From the NCBI RefSeq assembly GCF_030682845.1, contig NZ_JAUXNK010000063.1, positions 1-53,260 on the forward strand: 53,260 bases of DNA, in the 5' to 3' direction. The stretch is from Methanolobus sp. (lineage in GTDB: Archaea; Halobacteriota; Methanosarcinia; Methanosarcinales; Methanosarcinaceae). Position numbers and translations under genes: made by a program. Below, piece by piece: positions 34,878 to 44,519 of this stretch; position 1 is the first letter of the stretch, and each line of letters starts with the position of its first letter. A model generated the notes under the pieces. That model did not search any database, had not been told where the DNA came from, and worked only from the letters and a program-made list of their open reading frames with translations.

Positions 34878-36812
34878 TCATTCCTTTATGATCATCATTG
34901 GATCACCCACGCCCACAATAGTTATCCTGGTTTCCAGAGGCGGATAAGGCCAGTTCTCCGGGGCAATGTTCACCACCGATACGTTTACCTTCGTTTCTTC
35001 CCTGCTGACACCACAGCGTGTTTCATACTCATGCACTATTTCCAGCCCTATCTGCCTTGCCCTATCAAAGGCCTCTCTGTAATCTACAACCTGTTCCCTT
35101 CCTCCCGGATAGAATATAAGGAAATCCTCGGTCGGTTTTTCGATGGACGACGGCATAATTAACACCTCCACCCTTTTGACACCTTTTCCGGCAAGAGCTC
35201 CCACTGCATTTCCGACATCTGCATGATCGGGTACTATTATCTCGCCGTCAAGGAAAGCAGCCATTTCCTTAGCATATGCCCTCACAGGCCCTCCCAGCAA
35301 TACTATGGGCAATTTCACACTGAACTTTGCCGGATACAGGCCGCTCAGCATTTCGTCCACAAAAGGCCTGGCACGTTCAGGTAAGAGAAAGGTCATCTGG
35401 TTACGGGCCATATTCCTTGCAACGTGTTCTTTTACCGATGTGCAAAATTCATATTTTTTTATGCCAGTATAACGGGACAGAAGTTCAGCACCCGCGTTGG
35501 CAGCATCTACGTCCCAGGCAGTATACTCTCCTCTCACATGCAGGGCATCCGTGGGTGTAAAACCGATAGCTTGCACCAGTCTCTTCTTTATTAGAGAGTC
35601 TATTGCCTTGCCAGAAGGCATAGCATGCAGCGCTTCATTAAGTTCATTTATGCTTACCGGCTCGTTCCCGATATGCTGCAGTATCTCAGCTTCCTCTTTG
35701 CTCAGGCCATTGACGCTGTACTCGGTCCTGACCAAAAACTTCGTAGGCTGGTAATTCTCACTAAGTGATTTGCGTGGAATCAGTCTCATAAGGTTGAGCT
35801 TCTGCAACAGGCCTGCATACGTGACGGCAGCAACGCATAAAGGAATAACACGCCTGGGGCCGATCATCACTTCACCGTCCATGACCCATACATGGCTGTC
35901 ACCACCTGTTGCCGAAGTTTCCATCTTCATGGCTTTAACGCGTGTTTTCCATCCTCCTATAACTGAACCTGAAGCACTTATCTCAGGCACGCCATGATAT
36001 ATTGCAGATATGTCAGTACTGGTGCCTCCTACATCTATAGCTGCGCATGTATCCAGTTTGGCAAGGTAGGATGCTCCCAGCAGGCTTGCAGCAGGCCCTG
36101 AGAAAATGGTCTCGATCGGTTTATCAAGTGCATCCTCCAGATTGTATACAGATCCGTCGCATTTGAGCATCAGCATTCTTGCATTGATGCCCCTGTTGCG
36201 AATATCTGCCATTACGGCGCTGACAAAATGATGGGTGATAGGAATCAATTGAGCATTCAGGACAGCAGTCACTGCTCTTTCATAGGCCCCCAGCTCCTGG
36301 CACAGCTCATGGCCGCAAACAACCGGTTTGCCTGTGATCTCCTGGATCACTGATTTAGCCTTCAGTTCATGTTCGGGGTTCCTTGTACCGAAGAAGGCGG
36401 AGATGGCATATGCCTCCACTGTGTCTTTTGTCCGGCTGCCAAACTCCCGGATAGATCCGATGTCCAAAGATGCTTCTTCTTCGCCACTGGGACCATGGCC
36501 GCCTGATACAACTATTAGATCCGGCGTAGGGAATTCCATGTCTGCAGGATGCTGTCCTATGAGTACAAGTCCTACAGGGGTTCCCGTACCTTCAAGCAAT
36601 GAATTAGTAGAAAGCGTGGTCGAAACTGACACCAGGTTTACCTTGTGGAGCAGATCATGATCAAGCGAATCCAGGGCCCTACTTATACCGACCTGCAGGT
36701 CCGGGTAGGTAGTAAATGCTTTTTTTGAATCAACGACAACACCATCGGATCCCCTCAAAAGGACCGCGTCTGTGTACGTCCCGCCGGTGTCAATACCAAG
36801 ACCGTAATGCAT
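34878..36812 (-). CDS. hydantoinase/oxoprolinase A-like protein (HyuA family)
   Basis: A 644-residue ASKHA-fold protein. The N-terminal LGIDTGGTYTDAVLLRG is the phosphate-1 motif. The central ALDKPIETIFSGPAASLLGASYLAKLDTCAAIDVGGTSTDISA carries phosphate-2 and the nucleotide core in the family arrangement. The family hydrolyses ATP while opening hydantoins, 5-oxoproline or acetone-type substrates. Here no HyuB-like partner is adjacent, so the substrate is unknown. The region past residue 330 (a small helical domain with EEAEILQHIGNEP) is less standard. It appears to be a single gene. Confidence 0.85.
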   Translation of the reverse strand: MHYGLGIDTGGTYTDAVLLRGSDGVVVDSKKAFTTYPDLQVGISRALDSLDHDLLHKVNLVSVSTTLSTNSLLEGTGTPVGLVLIGQHPADMEFPTPDLIVVSGGHGPSGEEEASLDIGSIREFGSRTKDTVEAYAISAFFGTRNPEHELKAKSVIQEITGKPVVCGHELCQELGAYERAVTAVLNAQLIPITHHFVSAVMADIRNRGINARMLMLKCDGSVYNLEDALDKPIETIFSGPAASLLGASYLAKLDTCAAIDVGGTSTDISAIYHGVPEISASGSVIGGWKTRVKAMKMETSATGGDSHVWVMDGEVMIGPRRVIPLCVAAVTYAGLLQKLNLMRLIPRKSLSENYQPTKFLVRTEYSVNGLSKEEAEILQHIGNEPVSINELNEALHAMPSGKAIDSLIKKRLVQAIGFTPTDALHVRGEYTAWDVDAANAGAELLSRYTGIKKYEFCTSVKEHVARNMARNQMTFLLPERARPFVDEMLSGLYPAKFSVKLPIVLLGGPVRAYAKEMAAFLDGEIIVPDHADVGNAVGALAGKGVKRVEVLIMPSSIEKPTEDFLIFYPGGREQVVDYREAFDRARQIGLEIVHEYETRCGVSREETKVNVSVVNIAPENWPYPPLETRITIVGVGDPMMIIKE

Positions 36813-37063
36813 TGTACTTCTTCTCCTTTCTCTTTACTGTCTATTAAACCCTATTTGCGAATTAATACTTAAATCCTTTGCAATATTATTATATATTTCT
36901 TCTCTTTTGTGGATAAATTCGTGCTATTTTGATAAGAACACTGAGCAAATGGCCTTTTTGCTTTCAAACCTGATTCCAGCTTAAAATGTTTTGCATGTAT
37001 CTTGAGTAAGTTATTTATATTTCTTCTCAGATGAGTATTATTATCTGTAATTGTGGAGTCAAA

Positions 37064-37774
37064 ATGAAGCTGACAGTCGTTTACGATAATGAAGCAAGGA
37101 GAGGTCTACTGAGCGGATGGGGTTTTTCTTGTTTAATTGAAACTACCGAACATAATATCCTGTTTGATACCGGATGGGACGGCCATGTATTGCTGGACAA
37201 CATGCGCACGCTCTCACTATCTCCGGAGGATGTCGATATCCTCGTGCTTTCTCATCAGCACTGGGACCATATCGGAGGTGTGCCGACTTTCCTGAATGCG
37301 AACCCGGATGTTGATATCTATGTCCCGGCCAGTTTCTCGAAGAATCTGAAAAAAGAGATGTCGACAAGGCAAAGCCATCCGGGCAATTCCGCATCTCTTT
37401 CAGGGAAGGACATTTCTATTTATCCAAGGATGTATGAGGTAAAAGCTCCCCGGGAAATATGTAGGGATGTCTACACGACAGGAGAACTCGGAACCGACAT
37501 TAAGGAACAATCCTTAGTACTTGATTCCGGTAAAGGACTGTATGTACTTGCCGGGTGCGCACACCCCGGTCTATCTGCAATACTGAGCGCAGCCTCATCG
37601 TTTGGCACTGTTGCTGGTATCATTGGCGGTTTTCATGACAGTCGGGAACATGGCCTGCTCAAAGACCTAGAACTGATCGGTGCAGGTCACTGTACGGCTC
37701 ACAAGGATGGGTTCCGGCAGATGTATCCTAAAAAGTTTGCAGAGATATTTGCAGGATACTCGCTCGAACTTTAA
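37064..37774 (+). CDS. metallo-beta-lactamase-fold hydrolase (COG1237-like)
   Basis: A 236-residue MBL-fold protein. The metal motif LSHQHWDHIGG (HxHxDH) is near residue 65. A later AGCAHPG provides another His, and GGFHD the last one, so the binuclear site is complete. It resembles COG1237-type hydrolases in methanogens, of uncertain substrate. The ATG at 37064 has GGAG 7 bases upstream and is preferred over one 11 codons earlier. The surrounding 36813-37063 holds AT-rich promoter sequence only. Confidence 0.85.
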   Translation: MKLTVVYDNEARRGLLSGWGFSCLIETTEHNILFDTGWDGHVLLDNMRTLSLSPEDVDILVLSHQHWDHIGGVPTFLNANPDVDIYVPASFSKNLKKEMSTRQSHPGNSASLSGKDISIYPRMYEVKAPREICRDVYTTGELGTDIKEQSLVLDSGKGLYVLAGCAHPGLSAILSAASSFGTVAGIIGGFHDSREHGLLKDLELIGAGHCTAHKDGFRQMYPKKFAEIFAGYSLEL

Positions 37775-37849
37775 GGAATCCTCTTTCTGTTACAAAATAA
37801 GTGCAAGGTTATCCCAGTTAGTTCATGAATTGCATCTCACTTTCAGTCA

Positions 37850-38677
37850 TCAACCGAACAGGCTTCGGCAACTATTGATAAAGTATCCTGCTGTCATGTT
37901 AATGCCGGAGAATATGACTGAAAGCACTGTAAATGCCAGAAGATACATATTATATAGGAATATCCTGGTCAGTGCCTCTTCTGTGTTCACGTCAAGTGCA
38001 TATGCCAGGATATTGGCTAACAAAATAAGCAGGAACAAAGCAGGTAATCCCTTTGCTGCGCCTTTGAGGTCGGCAGTGCTCAGGGCAATATGGGACGAAA
38101 CGCCAAAAGCCAGGAACATGTATATCCAGAAATTGATGTTGCCGGCGTTAGACAGGTCGAACAGGCTTGATACTATGCTCAACAGAAAATCGGCCATGTA
38201 TCCTATACCTGAAGGTCCCAATGCGGCCAGGCTGCTAAACAGCAGCATCTGACCCGTAACCTCCCTGAAAACGCCTGGCAGCAGCAGATACATGCTCACG
38301 ATGAGAAACACATTGGCGCTTAAGATAGGGCCTATCCCTATGAAGAAATTCCCCATGCCCTGGTAAAGACTTTTCCTTTTATAACTGTGCCTGACGTAGC
38401 CAAGGGTGCCATCCTTGCTCTTGAGGTCCAGCAGTTTCACTTTCGTGACCATATGCCTGAACAGCCAGCACATGAGCAGGTGTCCGGTCTCATGCACCGG
38501 CACTCCTATCCATGCTGTCAGAAGAAGAGCTTTATTTCCTATATTTTTTCTAAAATATGTGTTTGCACGTTTTTCCATGCTGCCCAGCAGGAGACCCAGC
38601 AGTAGTACAGGACCTACGAATGCCAGCAGTTCCAGCAGGCTCAGTTGCAGTATCTTTAATATCTCAGGTATCATCAA
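37850..38677 (-). CDS. HExxH membrane protein, possible metalloprotease
   Basis: A 275-residue polytopic membrane protein. The motif VPVHETGHLLMCWL near residue 60 gives HETGH, an HExxH zinc motif within or at the edge of a helix. About seven hydrophobic segments follow. There is no NPxxDG motif like M50 enzymes have, so the third ligand is not identifiable and it may not be a true M50 member. I know no function. It is convergent with the MBL gene. Confidence 0.6.
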   Translation of the reverse strand: MMIPEILKILQLSLLELLAFVGPVLLLGLLLGSMEKRANTYFRKNIGNKALLLTAWIGVPVHETGHLLMCWLFRHMVTKVKLLDLKSKDGTLGYVRHSYKRKSLYQGMGNFFIGIGPILSANVFLIVSMYLLLPGVFREVTGQMLLFSSLAALGPSGIGYMADFLLSIVSSLFDLSNAGNINFWIYMFLAFGVSSHIALSTADLKGAAKGLPALFLLILLANILAYALDVNTEEALTRIFLYNMYLLAFTVLSVIFSGINMTAGYFINSCRSLFG

Positions 38678-39008
38678 TTGCCCTATTCTTCCGCTTTCAG
38701 GCTAGACTCAAATCCCTTTCTTTGGGAAATACGCCTGGCTAATGATATTTTCAAATGTACTTCTATATATTGGTAATAATTGCCTGTTTTCTTTAGTCGG
38801 TATGAAAACCAGGGTCTGAGATCAGTTTTTTTAATTAAAGTACTTTACCAATTAAAGTAATGATATGATATCCCCAGTATGTGCTGCATATCTCATGGTT
38901 AAGTACTTATTTGATGAACATCGGATGTTCTTTTATGTGGGGATATTTAGCTGCAGGAAAAATTCTGTCACGCAGGCAATACCTCCCATTTGATGAAAGG
39001 TGATACAC
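38678..39008. promoter_or_regulatory. intergenic region with a palindromic operator candidate before the peroxiredoxin
   Basis: A 331-base gap. The perfect 12-base palindrome TAAAGTACTTTA is at 38836-38847, and a second half-site TTAAAGTAA follows at 38852-38860. These lie about 150-170 bases before the peroxiredoxin start. AT-rich promoter sequence for both divergent genes is probable. No coding frame was found. Confidence 0.45.
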
Positions 39009-39866
39009 ATGGGTGAGAAAAAGGATACAAGAAAATATATTGAAGAGCAGTTCAGGGAATTGAAGGATAACCTGTCCCGGAACATCAAAGAGATGGAACT
39101 GGATAAGGAATTCGACAAGCAGACTAAAGATATAGCCGAATATGTGGATACTAGCATCCGCAGGGTCAAGGAAAGCATCGCAGAGAGAACCGCGGGTGAG
39201 TCCCCGGTAACCTTCATGCCTTTAATAGGTGACGATGCACCTTCATTCAAAGCAGTCACGACTGCGGGTGAGATAAATTTCCCAAGGGATTACAAAGGCA
39301 AATGGGTCATTCTCTTCAGTCACCCGGCAGATTTCACTCCGGTCTGTACGACAGAGTTCATGACATTCGCAAGTATGGAAGGTGAGTTCAACGCTCTCAA
39401 CTGCCAGCTTATCGGCCTGTCCATCGATAGCATCTATGCACACATTGCATGGCTTCGGACCATCAAGGAGAAGATAGAATACAAGGGAATGAAAGATATG
39501 GAGATCAATTTCCCTGTGATTGCAGACCTTAAGATGGATATTGCAAAGAAATTCGGTATGCTTCAGCCAACTGCTTCTGACACTCAGGCTGTCAGGGCCG
39601 TTTTCATGATCGACCCAAAGGCCAAGATAAGGGCCATACTCTATTATCCGCTATCTAATGGCAGGAATATGGACGAGGTTATGAGACTGCTTAAAGCCTT
39701 GCAAAAGTCAGACGCGGAGGGTGTTGCAACACCGGCTAACTGGCAGCCGGGCGATGATGTCATTATCCCGCCACCAGGTTCATGCGGAGTAGCAAAGGAG
39801 AGAATGGAATCTGCTGAAGATGGCAAATACTGTCTTGACTGGTTCATGTGTTTCAAGAAACAGTAA
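39009..39866 (+). CDS. peroxiredoxin (AhpC/TSA) with N-terminal helical extension
   Basis: About 285 residues. Residues 1-65 are charged and helical (RKYIEEQFRELKDNLSRN, then DKEFDKQTKDIAEYV), probably a coiled coil. The peroxiredoxin domain follows, with the peroxidatic Cys113 in DFTPVCTTEF, and SHPADFTP before it. Three further Cys are in the tail at about 259, 275 and 281, one possibly resolving. It would reduce hydrogen peroxide or alkyl hydroperoxides; the electron donor is unknown. AAAGGTGA precedes the ATG at 39009. The extension is unusual, since most archaeal family members begin near residue 66. Confidence 0.9.
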   Translation: MGEKKDTRKYIEEQFRELKDNLSRNIKEMELDKEFDKQTKDIAEYVDTSIRRVKESIAERTAGESPVTFMPLIGDDAPSFKAVTTAGEINFPRDYKGKWVILFSHPADFTPVCTTEFMTFASMEGEFNALNCQLIGLSIDSIYAHIAWLRTIKEKIEYKGMKDMEINFPVIADLKMDIAKKFGMLQPTASDTQAVRAVFMIDPKAKIRAILYYPLSNGRNMDEVMRLLKALQKSDAEGVATPANWQPGDDVIIPPPGSCGVAKERMESAEDGKYCLDWFMCFKKQ

Positions 39867-39924
39867 TATCTGGATTGACGGATCGTATTGATCCGTCCTC
39901 TTTTTTGAAACCGCAGAAAATAGC

Positions 39925-41211
39925 TTAATTTTTGTTCTCTTCTTCTTCCAGTGCCTTGCTGACAATTTTCATTGCGCACAGGTCACCACACATGGAACAT
40001 GCACCGCTGCCGGTTATCCTGCTTTCCCGGATATGCCTTGCACGCTCGCCATCGATAGCAAGGCTGAATTGCGTTTCCCAATCAAGGTTCCTGCGGGCGT
40101 GTGCCATCTTGTCGTCAACAGCCCTTGCTCGTTCCCTTTGTCCCTCTTTTGCGAGATCTGCGGCGTGAGCTGCTATTTTTGTCACGATGGTACCTTCCCT
40201 GATATCATCATTTGTCGGAAGGGCCAGGTGCTCTGCAGGTGTGGTCATGCACAAAAAGTCCGTGCCGCACATGCCGGCGAACGTCCCTCCGATGGCTCCT
40301 GTGATGTGGTCGTAGCCGGGGGCTATATCGGTGACCAGGGGCCCGAGCAGGTAGAGCGGGGCGTTGTCGCAGAGGCTCTTCATTCCTTTGACACTCAGCT
40401 CTATCTCATCGATTGGTACATGTCCGGGGCCTTCCACAAAGCACTGCACGTTTGCTTCCCTGGTCCTTTTCACAAGCTCTCCGAGGGTAATGAATTCCAT
40501 AAACGATGGCCTGTCTGAGGCATCGTGGATGCAGCCGGGCCTCATACCGTCCCCGAGACTCACGGCCATGTCGTATTCATGGGCTATCTCCAGAAGGTAG
40601 TCATACTCTGAATAGAAGGGATTGTCCTGTCCATTGTGTATCATCCAGGCGAAAGTGAATGAACCTCCCCTGCTGACAATGTTGGTGATCCTGTCACCTT
40701 TTTTGAGACGTTGTATGGAGTTGAGGTTAACTCCTGCATGGACTGTGACAAAGTCCACTCCATCCTTTGCGTGTTTACGTACGGCGTTGAACATGTCGTC
40801 AGAGGTCATATCGACTACGGCCTTCTGGCTGGCTGCTGCCTGGTAGATGGGAACAGACCCTATTGGTAACTCCACAGCATCCATTATCCTTTTCCTTATA
40901 ATATCCAGGTCTCCTCCGGTGGAGAGGTCCATAAGAGCATCAGCGCCGTATTTCTGTGCTGTTCTTGCCTTTTCTACTTCGTCGTCTATATTTATGTAGT
41001 CTCTTGAAGTGCCTATGTTCGCATTGATCTTGGTACTGAGATACTTCCCGATGCCAATCAGTCTGCACTCCCTTTGCGTATTATTGGGGATCGTTATCGT
41101 GCCTTTTGCAATGCAGGAGCATATTGTCCTGGCTTCAATTCCCTCATTCCTGGCGACTATCTCCATTTCGGGAGTGATGATCCCCTTCTTTGCATCTTCC
41201 ATTAACGTCAT
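39925..41211 (-). CDS. thiC: phosphomethylpyrimidine synthase ThiC
   Basis: A 428-residue radical SAM enzyme converting 5-aminoimidazole ribotide to the HMP phosphate moiety of thiamine. Family features: [16 protein letters not shown] near 75, a TIM barrel with [17 protein letters not shown], and [11 protein letters not shown]. The C-terminal cluster motif [11 protein letters not shown] gives the CxxCx4C [4Fe-4S] site. GAGG lies 7 bases before the ATG. No TPP riboswitch was recognised in the short upstream region. It is divergent from topA. Confidence 0.96.
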   Translation of the reverse strand: MTLMEDAKKGIITPEMEIVARNEGIEARTICSCIAKGTITIPNNTQRECRLIGIGKYLSTKINANIGTSRDYINIDDEVEKARTAQKYGADALMDLSTGGDLDIIRKRIMDAVELPIGSVPIYQAAASQKAVVDMTSDDMFNAVRKHAKDGVDFVTVHAGVNLNSIQRLKKGDRITNIVSRGGSFTFAWMIHNGQDNPFYSEYDYLLEIAHEYDMAVSLGDGMRPGCIHDASDRPSFMEFITLGELVKRTREANVQCFVEGPGHVPIDEIELSVKGMKSLCDNAPLYLLGPLVTDIAPGYDHITGAIGGTFAGMCGTDFLCMTTPAEHLALPTNDDIREGTIVTKIAAHAADLAKEGQRERARAVDDKMAHARRNLDWETQFSLAIDGERARHIRESRITGSGACSMCGDLCAMKIVSKALEEEENKN

Positions 41212-41379
41212 TAGTTTTCCTCTTTTAGTTACTGAGATTGCTCCCTGTTCCGGACTTATCTATTGGCATGTTCCTTGCTCTTTTTATATGCGATACTTCA
41301 CCGTATTACATAAATATGTCTCGTGTGCCAGCGTATGGCCTGACCTACTTTTATGTATTATCAGGACATACGCACAGAC

Positions 41380-43704
41380 ATGTCAATAGTCGTATTCACG
41401 GAAAAGAACAAAGCAGCGGCACAGATTGCCAGTATACTGAGCGAAGGGGGGTTCAACCGGGCATCAATAGAGGGCATTCCGGTATACGACTTCAAAAAAG
41501 ATGGGAAGGAATGGAGGATAATGGGGCTATCAGGTCATATCATGGGATATGATTTTCCTCCCGAACTAAATAACTGGAGGGGCTGCGATCCTGCAGTGCT
41601 TCTTGATACTCCCCCTGTGAAGAACGTGACCAAGCAGCCCTACGCAGCAGCAATAGCATTGGTTTCAAAAGGTGCCGATGAGATAATACTTGCATGTGAC
41701 TTTGACCGGGAAGGGGAGAACATTGGCTTTGAGGCCAGGTCCCTTGCGGAGAAGGTATCAAAGTCCCCTGTGAAAAGGGCACGCTTCTCCTCCCTGTCCG
41801 AAAGCGAGATCAGGCATGCATTTAGCAATCTTGTGGAACCGGACTTCAACCTTGCAATGTCCGCAGAGGCACGCCAGATACTGGACCTTAAGATGGGTGC
41901 AGCCTTCACCCGGTTCCTGACCCTGGCAGTCCAGCAAAGGGCGCGTACCAAGGATATCATATCCATCGGTCCCTGCCAGACGCCTACATGCGGGTTCGTT
42001 TATGAGCGTGAGAAACTGATACTTGATTTCAAGTCAAAGGACTTCTGGAAGATAGAGGGGACTTTCAGCCATTCAAAGATGGATTTTACAGGTACCCATC
42101 GCAGCGGCCATATCCAGGATAAAGCAAAGGCCGATGAGATATTCAGCCGCATAAAAGGCTCCAAAACAGGCATCCTTGCAAAGAAAAGCGTAAAAGAATC
42201 CACAACAAGTCCTCCTTATCCGCTTAACACCACCGAGTTCCTCAAGCGTGCTTCCAAGTTCCTTGGGATAAGCCCGGAAAATGCCCTTGAGATAGCAGAG
42301 CAGCTTTACCTGTCGGGCTTTACCAGCTATCCGAGGACCGAGACCAATAAGTATGCAGATGATTTCGATTTCAGGATGAAGGTCCTGGGCTTTGCTTCGG
42401 GAGAATACCGGGAGTATGCGATGGCCATTCTTTCCAGGCTGCCCATTACATGCAGGAACGGGACCCGTGACGGGCATGACCACCCGCCCATACATCCTAT
42501 CCGGGCAGCTACCAAAGCAGATGTCGAGAAAAGTGTAAGGATGCCTGATGCCTGGAAAGTGTATGATCTGGTAGCCCGGCATTTCCTTGCTAACCTGATG
42601 CAGCCTGCTCTCTTTGAAAAAACGCATCTTGAGATCAGCGTCAAAGGGGAGATATTCGATGCCACGGGGTCTGTAATGAAGGATGCAGGCTGGATGTCGG
42701 CATATCCTTTTGAGACAAAGAACGACAAATTCCTTCCTGATATAGCTGTGAACGAGGAAATAGCGATCAAGAAACTGAGCAATATCAAGTCACAGACCAC
42801 TCCTCCCAAAAGGCTGACAGAGGCCGAGCTGCTGACCCTCATGGACAAATACAAGATTGGTACAAAAGCAACAGCTCCCTCTCATATCGAAACCAACAAA
42901 AAACGCGGATATTTTGAAACAAAGGGCAAGACCATCTCAATCCTTGATACAGGGTTTACACTTATGGAGGCTCTTGATACCACAGTTCCGATACTTGTGA
43001 AGCCTGACGTCCGGTCTCGTATTGAGGCTCTTATCCAGGATGTGGAAGATGGGAAGAAAGGATTTGAGGCTGCGCTTGAAGAAGGTTCCGTGCTTATCAG
43101 GGACATGTATTCACATCTGGTCACAAACAAGGAACAGATAGTCAGGAAAATGGCAGGGACAATCACCGACGAGCAGGTAGCTGCGGACAAGAAGAACTTC
43201 ATCGGCCAGTGCCCGGAATGTGACCGTTTGTTGCGCATTGTCAAGACCGACAAGGGCAGGTTTGTGGGATGCAGCGGTTATCCGGATTGCAGGCAGACTT
43301 ATCCGCTACCTAAGGAGGGTGCTCTTGTAATAGCCCGGTCAAAGCAGTGCAGCAAGTCTGGTATAGCTGTCCTGAAAGTGGGTACAAAGTACTACTGGTC
43401 TGTAGGTATAGGTCCATGTTTTACTTGCGAGCTTGAGAAAGTGTGCTTCCCGCCTGATGTCATCGGCCCCTGCCCTAAATGTGAGGGATCGATGTTCATT
43501 CTTGCCATGAAGGATACTCGTTTTCTGGCTTGTACCCATAAATGTGGATTTACACAATCCCTTCCCAAGGAAGGCAAACTGACACTGGCGGGTGAGTGTG
43601 AGCAGTGCGGCTGGAAGAAACTGGGTATAAAAGAAAAAGACAAGGATGCAAGGGAGTTCTGTATAAATCGGCAGTGCGCCTCCAGGAAGTTAAAAAAGGC
43701 TTAA
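41380..43704 (+). CDS. topA: DNA topoisomerase I (type IA)
   Basis: About 774 residues. The Toprim domain opens SIVVFTEKNKAA and has the acidic triad ACDFDREGE. The catalytic Tyr is about residue 317 in SGFTSYPRTETNKY, and the cleavage domain ends near DGHDHPPIHPIRAAT. The C-terminal part holds zinc-ribbon repeats: CPECDRLLRIV...CSGYPDC, then CPKCEGSMF...CTHKCG and CEQCGWKK...CINRQC. It relaxes negatively supercoiled DNA by single-strand passage. The ATG at 41380 is chosen because the Toprim domain begins at once. A 7-base hairpin with AAAA loop at 43703-43720 covers the stop codon. Confidence 0.94.
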   Translation: MSIVVFTEKNKAAAQIASILSEGGFNRASIEGIPVYDFKKDGKEWRIMGLSGHIMGYDFPPELNNWRGCDPAVLLDTPPVKNVTKQPYAAAIALVSKGADEIILACDFDREGENIGFEARSLAEKVSKSPVKRARFSSLSESEIRHAFSNLVEPDFNLAMSAEARQILDLKMGAAFTRFLTLAVQQRARTKDIISIGPCQTPTCGFVYEREKLILDFKSKDFWKIEGTFSHSKMDFTGTHRSGHIQDKAKADEIFSRIKGSKTGILAKKSVKESTTSPPYPLNTTEFLKRASKFLGISPENALEIAEQLYLSGFTSYPRTETNKYADDFDFRMKVLGFASGEYREYAMAILSRLPITCRNGTRDGHDHPPIHPIRAATKADVEKSVRMPDAWKVYDLVARHFLANLMQPALFEKTHLEISVKGEIFDATGSVMKDAGWMSAYPFETKNDKFLPDIAVNEEIAIKKLSNIKSQTTPPKRLTEAELLTLMDKYKIGTKATAPSHIETNKKRGYFETKGKTISILDTGFTLMEALDTTVPILVKPDVRSRIEALIQDVEDGKKGFEAALEEGSVLIRDMYSHLVTNKEQIVRKMAGTITDEQVAADKKNFIGQCPECDRLLRIVKTDKGRFVGCSGYPDCRQTYPLPKEGALVIARSKQCSKSGIAVLKVGTKYYWSVGIGPCFTCELEKVCFPPDVIGPCPKCEGSMFILAMKDTRFLACTHKCGFTQSLPKEGKLTLAGECEQCGWKKLGIKEKDKDAREFCINRQCASRKLKKA

Positions 43705-43769
43705 TCAAGAAAACTTGATTTATCATTAAATCAACAAATCTTGTATTACTCCAAATTTGACAAAAATTT

Positions 43770-43926
43770 AAATATATGGAACACATTCTAAGACTTGGAG
43801 ACGAAGACTGTCCATACTACACAATAAAGATAAATCGCAATCATACCCCTTCTTTGGTTGGGTCTGCGAAAAATCTACCTCCTTTCTCCACAATCATTGT
43901 CTTCGTCTCCAAGCCTCCATATATTT
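43770..43926. repeat. 157-base inverted-repeat element (possible MITE or relic)
   Basis: CTTGGAGACGAAGAC (43794-43808) is perfectly inverted as GTCTTCGTCTCCAAG (43899-43913). Outside it, AAATATATGGA (43770-43780) is perfectly inverted as TCCATATATTT (43916-43926). The outer spacers are unequal, 13 against 2 bases. The element sits between topA and the nitroreductase stop, which it touches. About 90 bases of non-repeated sequence lie inside. No transposase or clear target duplication is seen. Confidence 0.6.
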
Positions 43927-44449
43927 ACTTCCACTCTTCTGCATACTTTTCTTCATAACATATATTCTGTATGTCTTTTCTTGAGGATCTGGCATTTTTT
44001 TCTCTAGGATGTCCTATGGCAAGCACAGCCATGAGTTCCATGGATTCAGGACAACTAATAATCAAGTTAACTTTATCTTTGTTGTTCAATATCTCCCCGA
44101 GCCAGACCGCTCCAAGCCCCAGCTCGCAGCAGGCAAGCAGCATATTCTGTATGGCAGCGCCCACGGCCTGCAGGTCCTTTGTCCGGTTGTACATTGTGTC
44201 CAGGTCAAGGTAAACTGCTATGAGCAGGGGTGCATTACTTACGATCTTGCTGTAATGAGTGCACCCGGCTATCTTTTCCATTGTCTCTTTCTGCTGGATG
44301 ACTATGAATTTCCATGGCTGGTTGTTAAGTCCCGAAGGTGCCCATCTGCCTGCGTTGAGGATGGTGGTGATGTCTTGCCTTGGGACCTTTACTTCTGTGA
44401 ATTCCCGTATGCTGCGTCTTGATAGAATAGTCTCGATAGTTCCTGGCAT
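43925..44449 (-). CDS. nitroreductase-family protein
   Basis: A 174-residue FMN-type nitroreductase fold: ILSRRSIREFTEVKV near the N-terminus, GRWAPSGLNNQPWKFIVI with the Asn/Gln of the flavin site, and the C-terminal AIGHPREKNARSSRKD. It should bind FMN and reduce nitro compounds or quinones with NAD(P)H or F420H2; the real substrate is unknown. AGAGGT precedes the ATG. The stop touches an inverted-repeat element. It follows ilvC on the same strand by 66 bases with no stop other than the ilvC UAG in between. Confidence 0.9.
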   Translation of the reverse strand: MPGTIETILSRRSIREFTEVKVPRQDITTILNAGRWAPSGLNNQPWKFIVIQQKETMEKIAGCTHYSKIVSNAPLLIAVYLDLDTMYNRTKDLQAVGAAIQNMLLACCELGLGAVWLGEILNNKDKVNLIISCPESMELMAVLAIGHPREKNARSSRKDIQNICYEEKYAEEWK

Positions 44450-44493
44450 TGCGAACCTCTGGTTAATGATGAGTATTTTGGAATCAAAAATAG

Positions 44494-44519
44494 AAAAAAG
44501 ATGTAGGCTGAAGGCCTAC
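44494..44519 (-). terminator. terminator overlapping the ilvC stop codon
   Basis: GTAGGC (44503-44508) and GCCTAC (44514-44519) form a 6-base stem with loop TGAAG; read leftwards it is followed by a T-run (six A on the plus strand at 44494-44499). The ilvC TAG lies inside the stem. It likely ends the ilv transcript before the nitroreductase. Confidence 0.55.

Noticed and set aside
41212-41379. TPP riboswitch upstream of thiC
   Set aside because: The short region between thiC and topA shows none of the conserved THI-element cores that I could recognise.
43776-43958. 60-codon plus-strand frame across the inverted repeat
   Set aside because: It is built mostly from the repeat arms, has no ribosome binding site and runs into the nitroreductase antisense.
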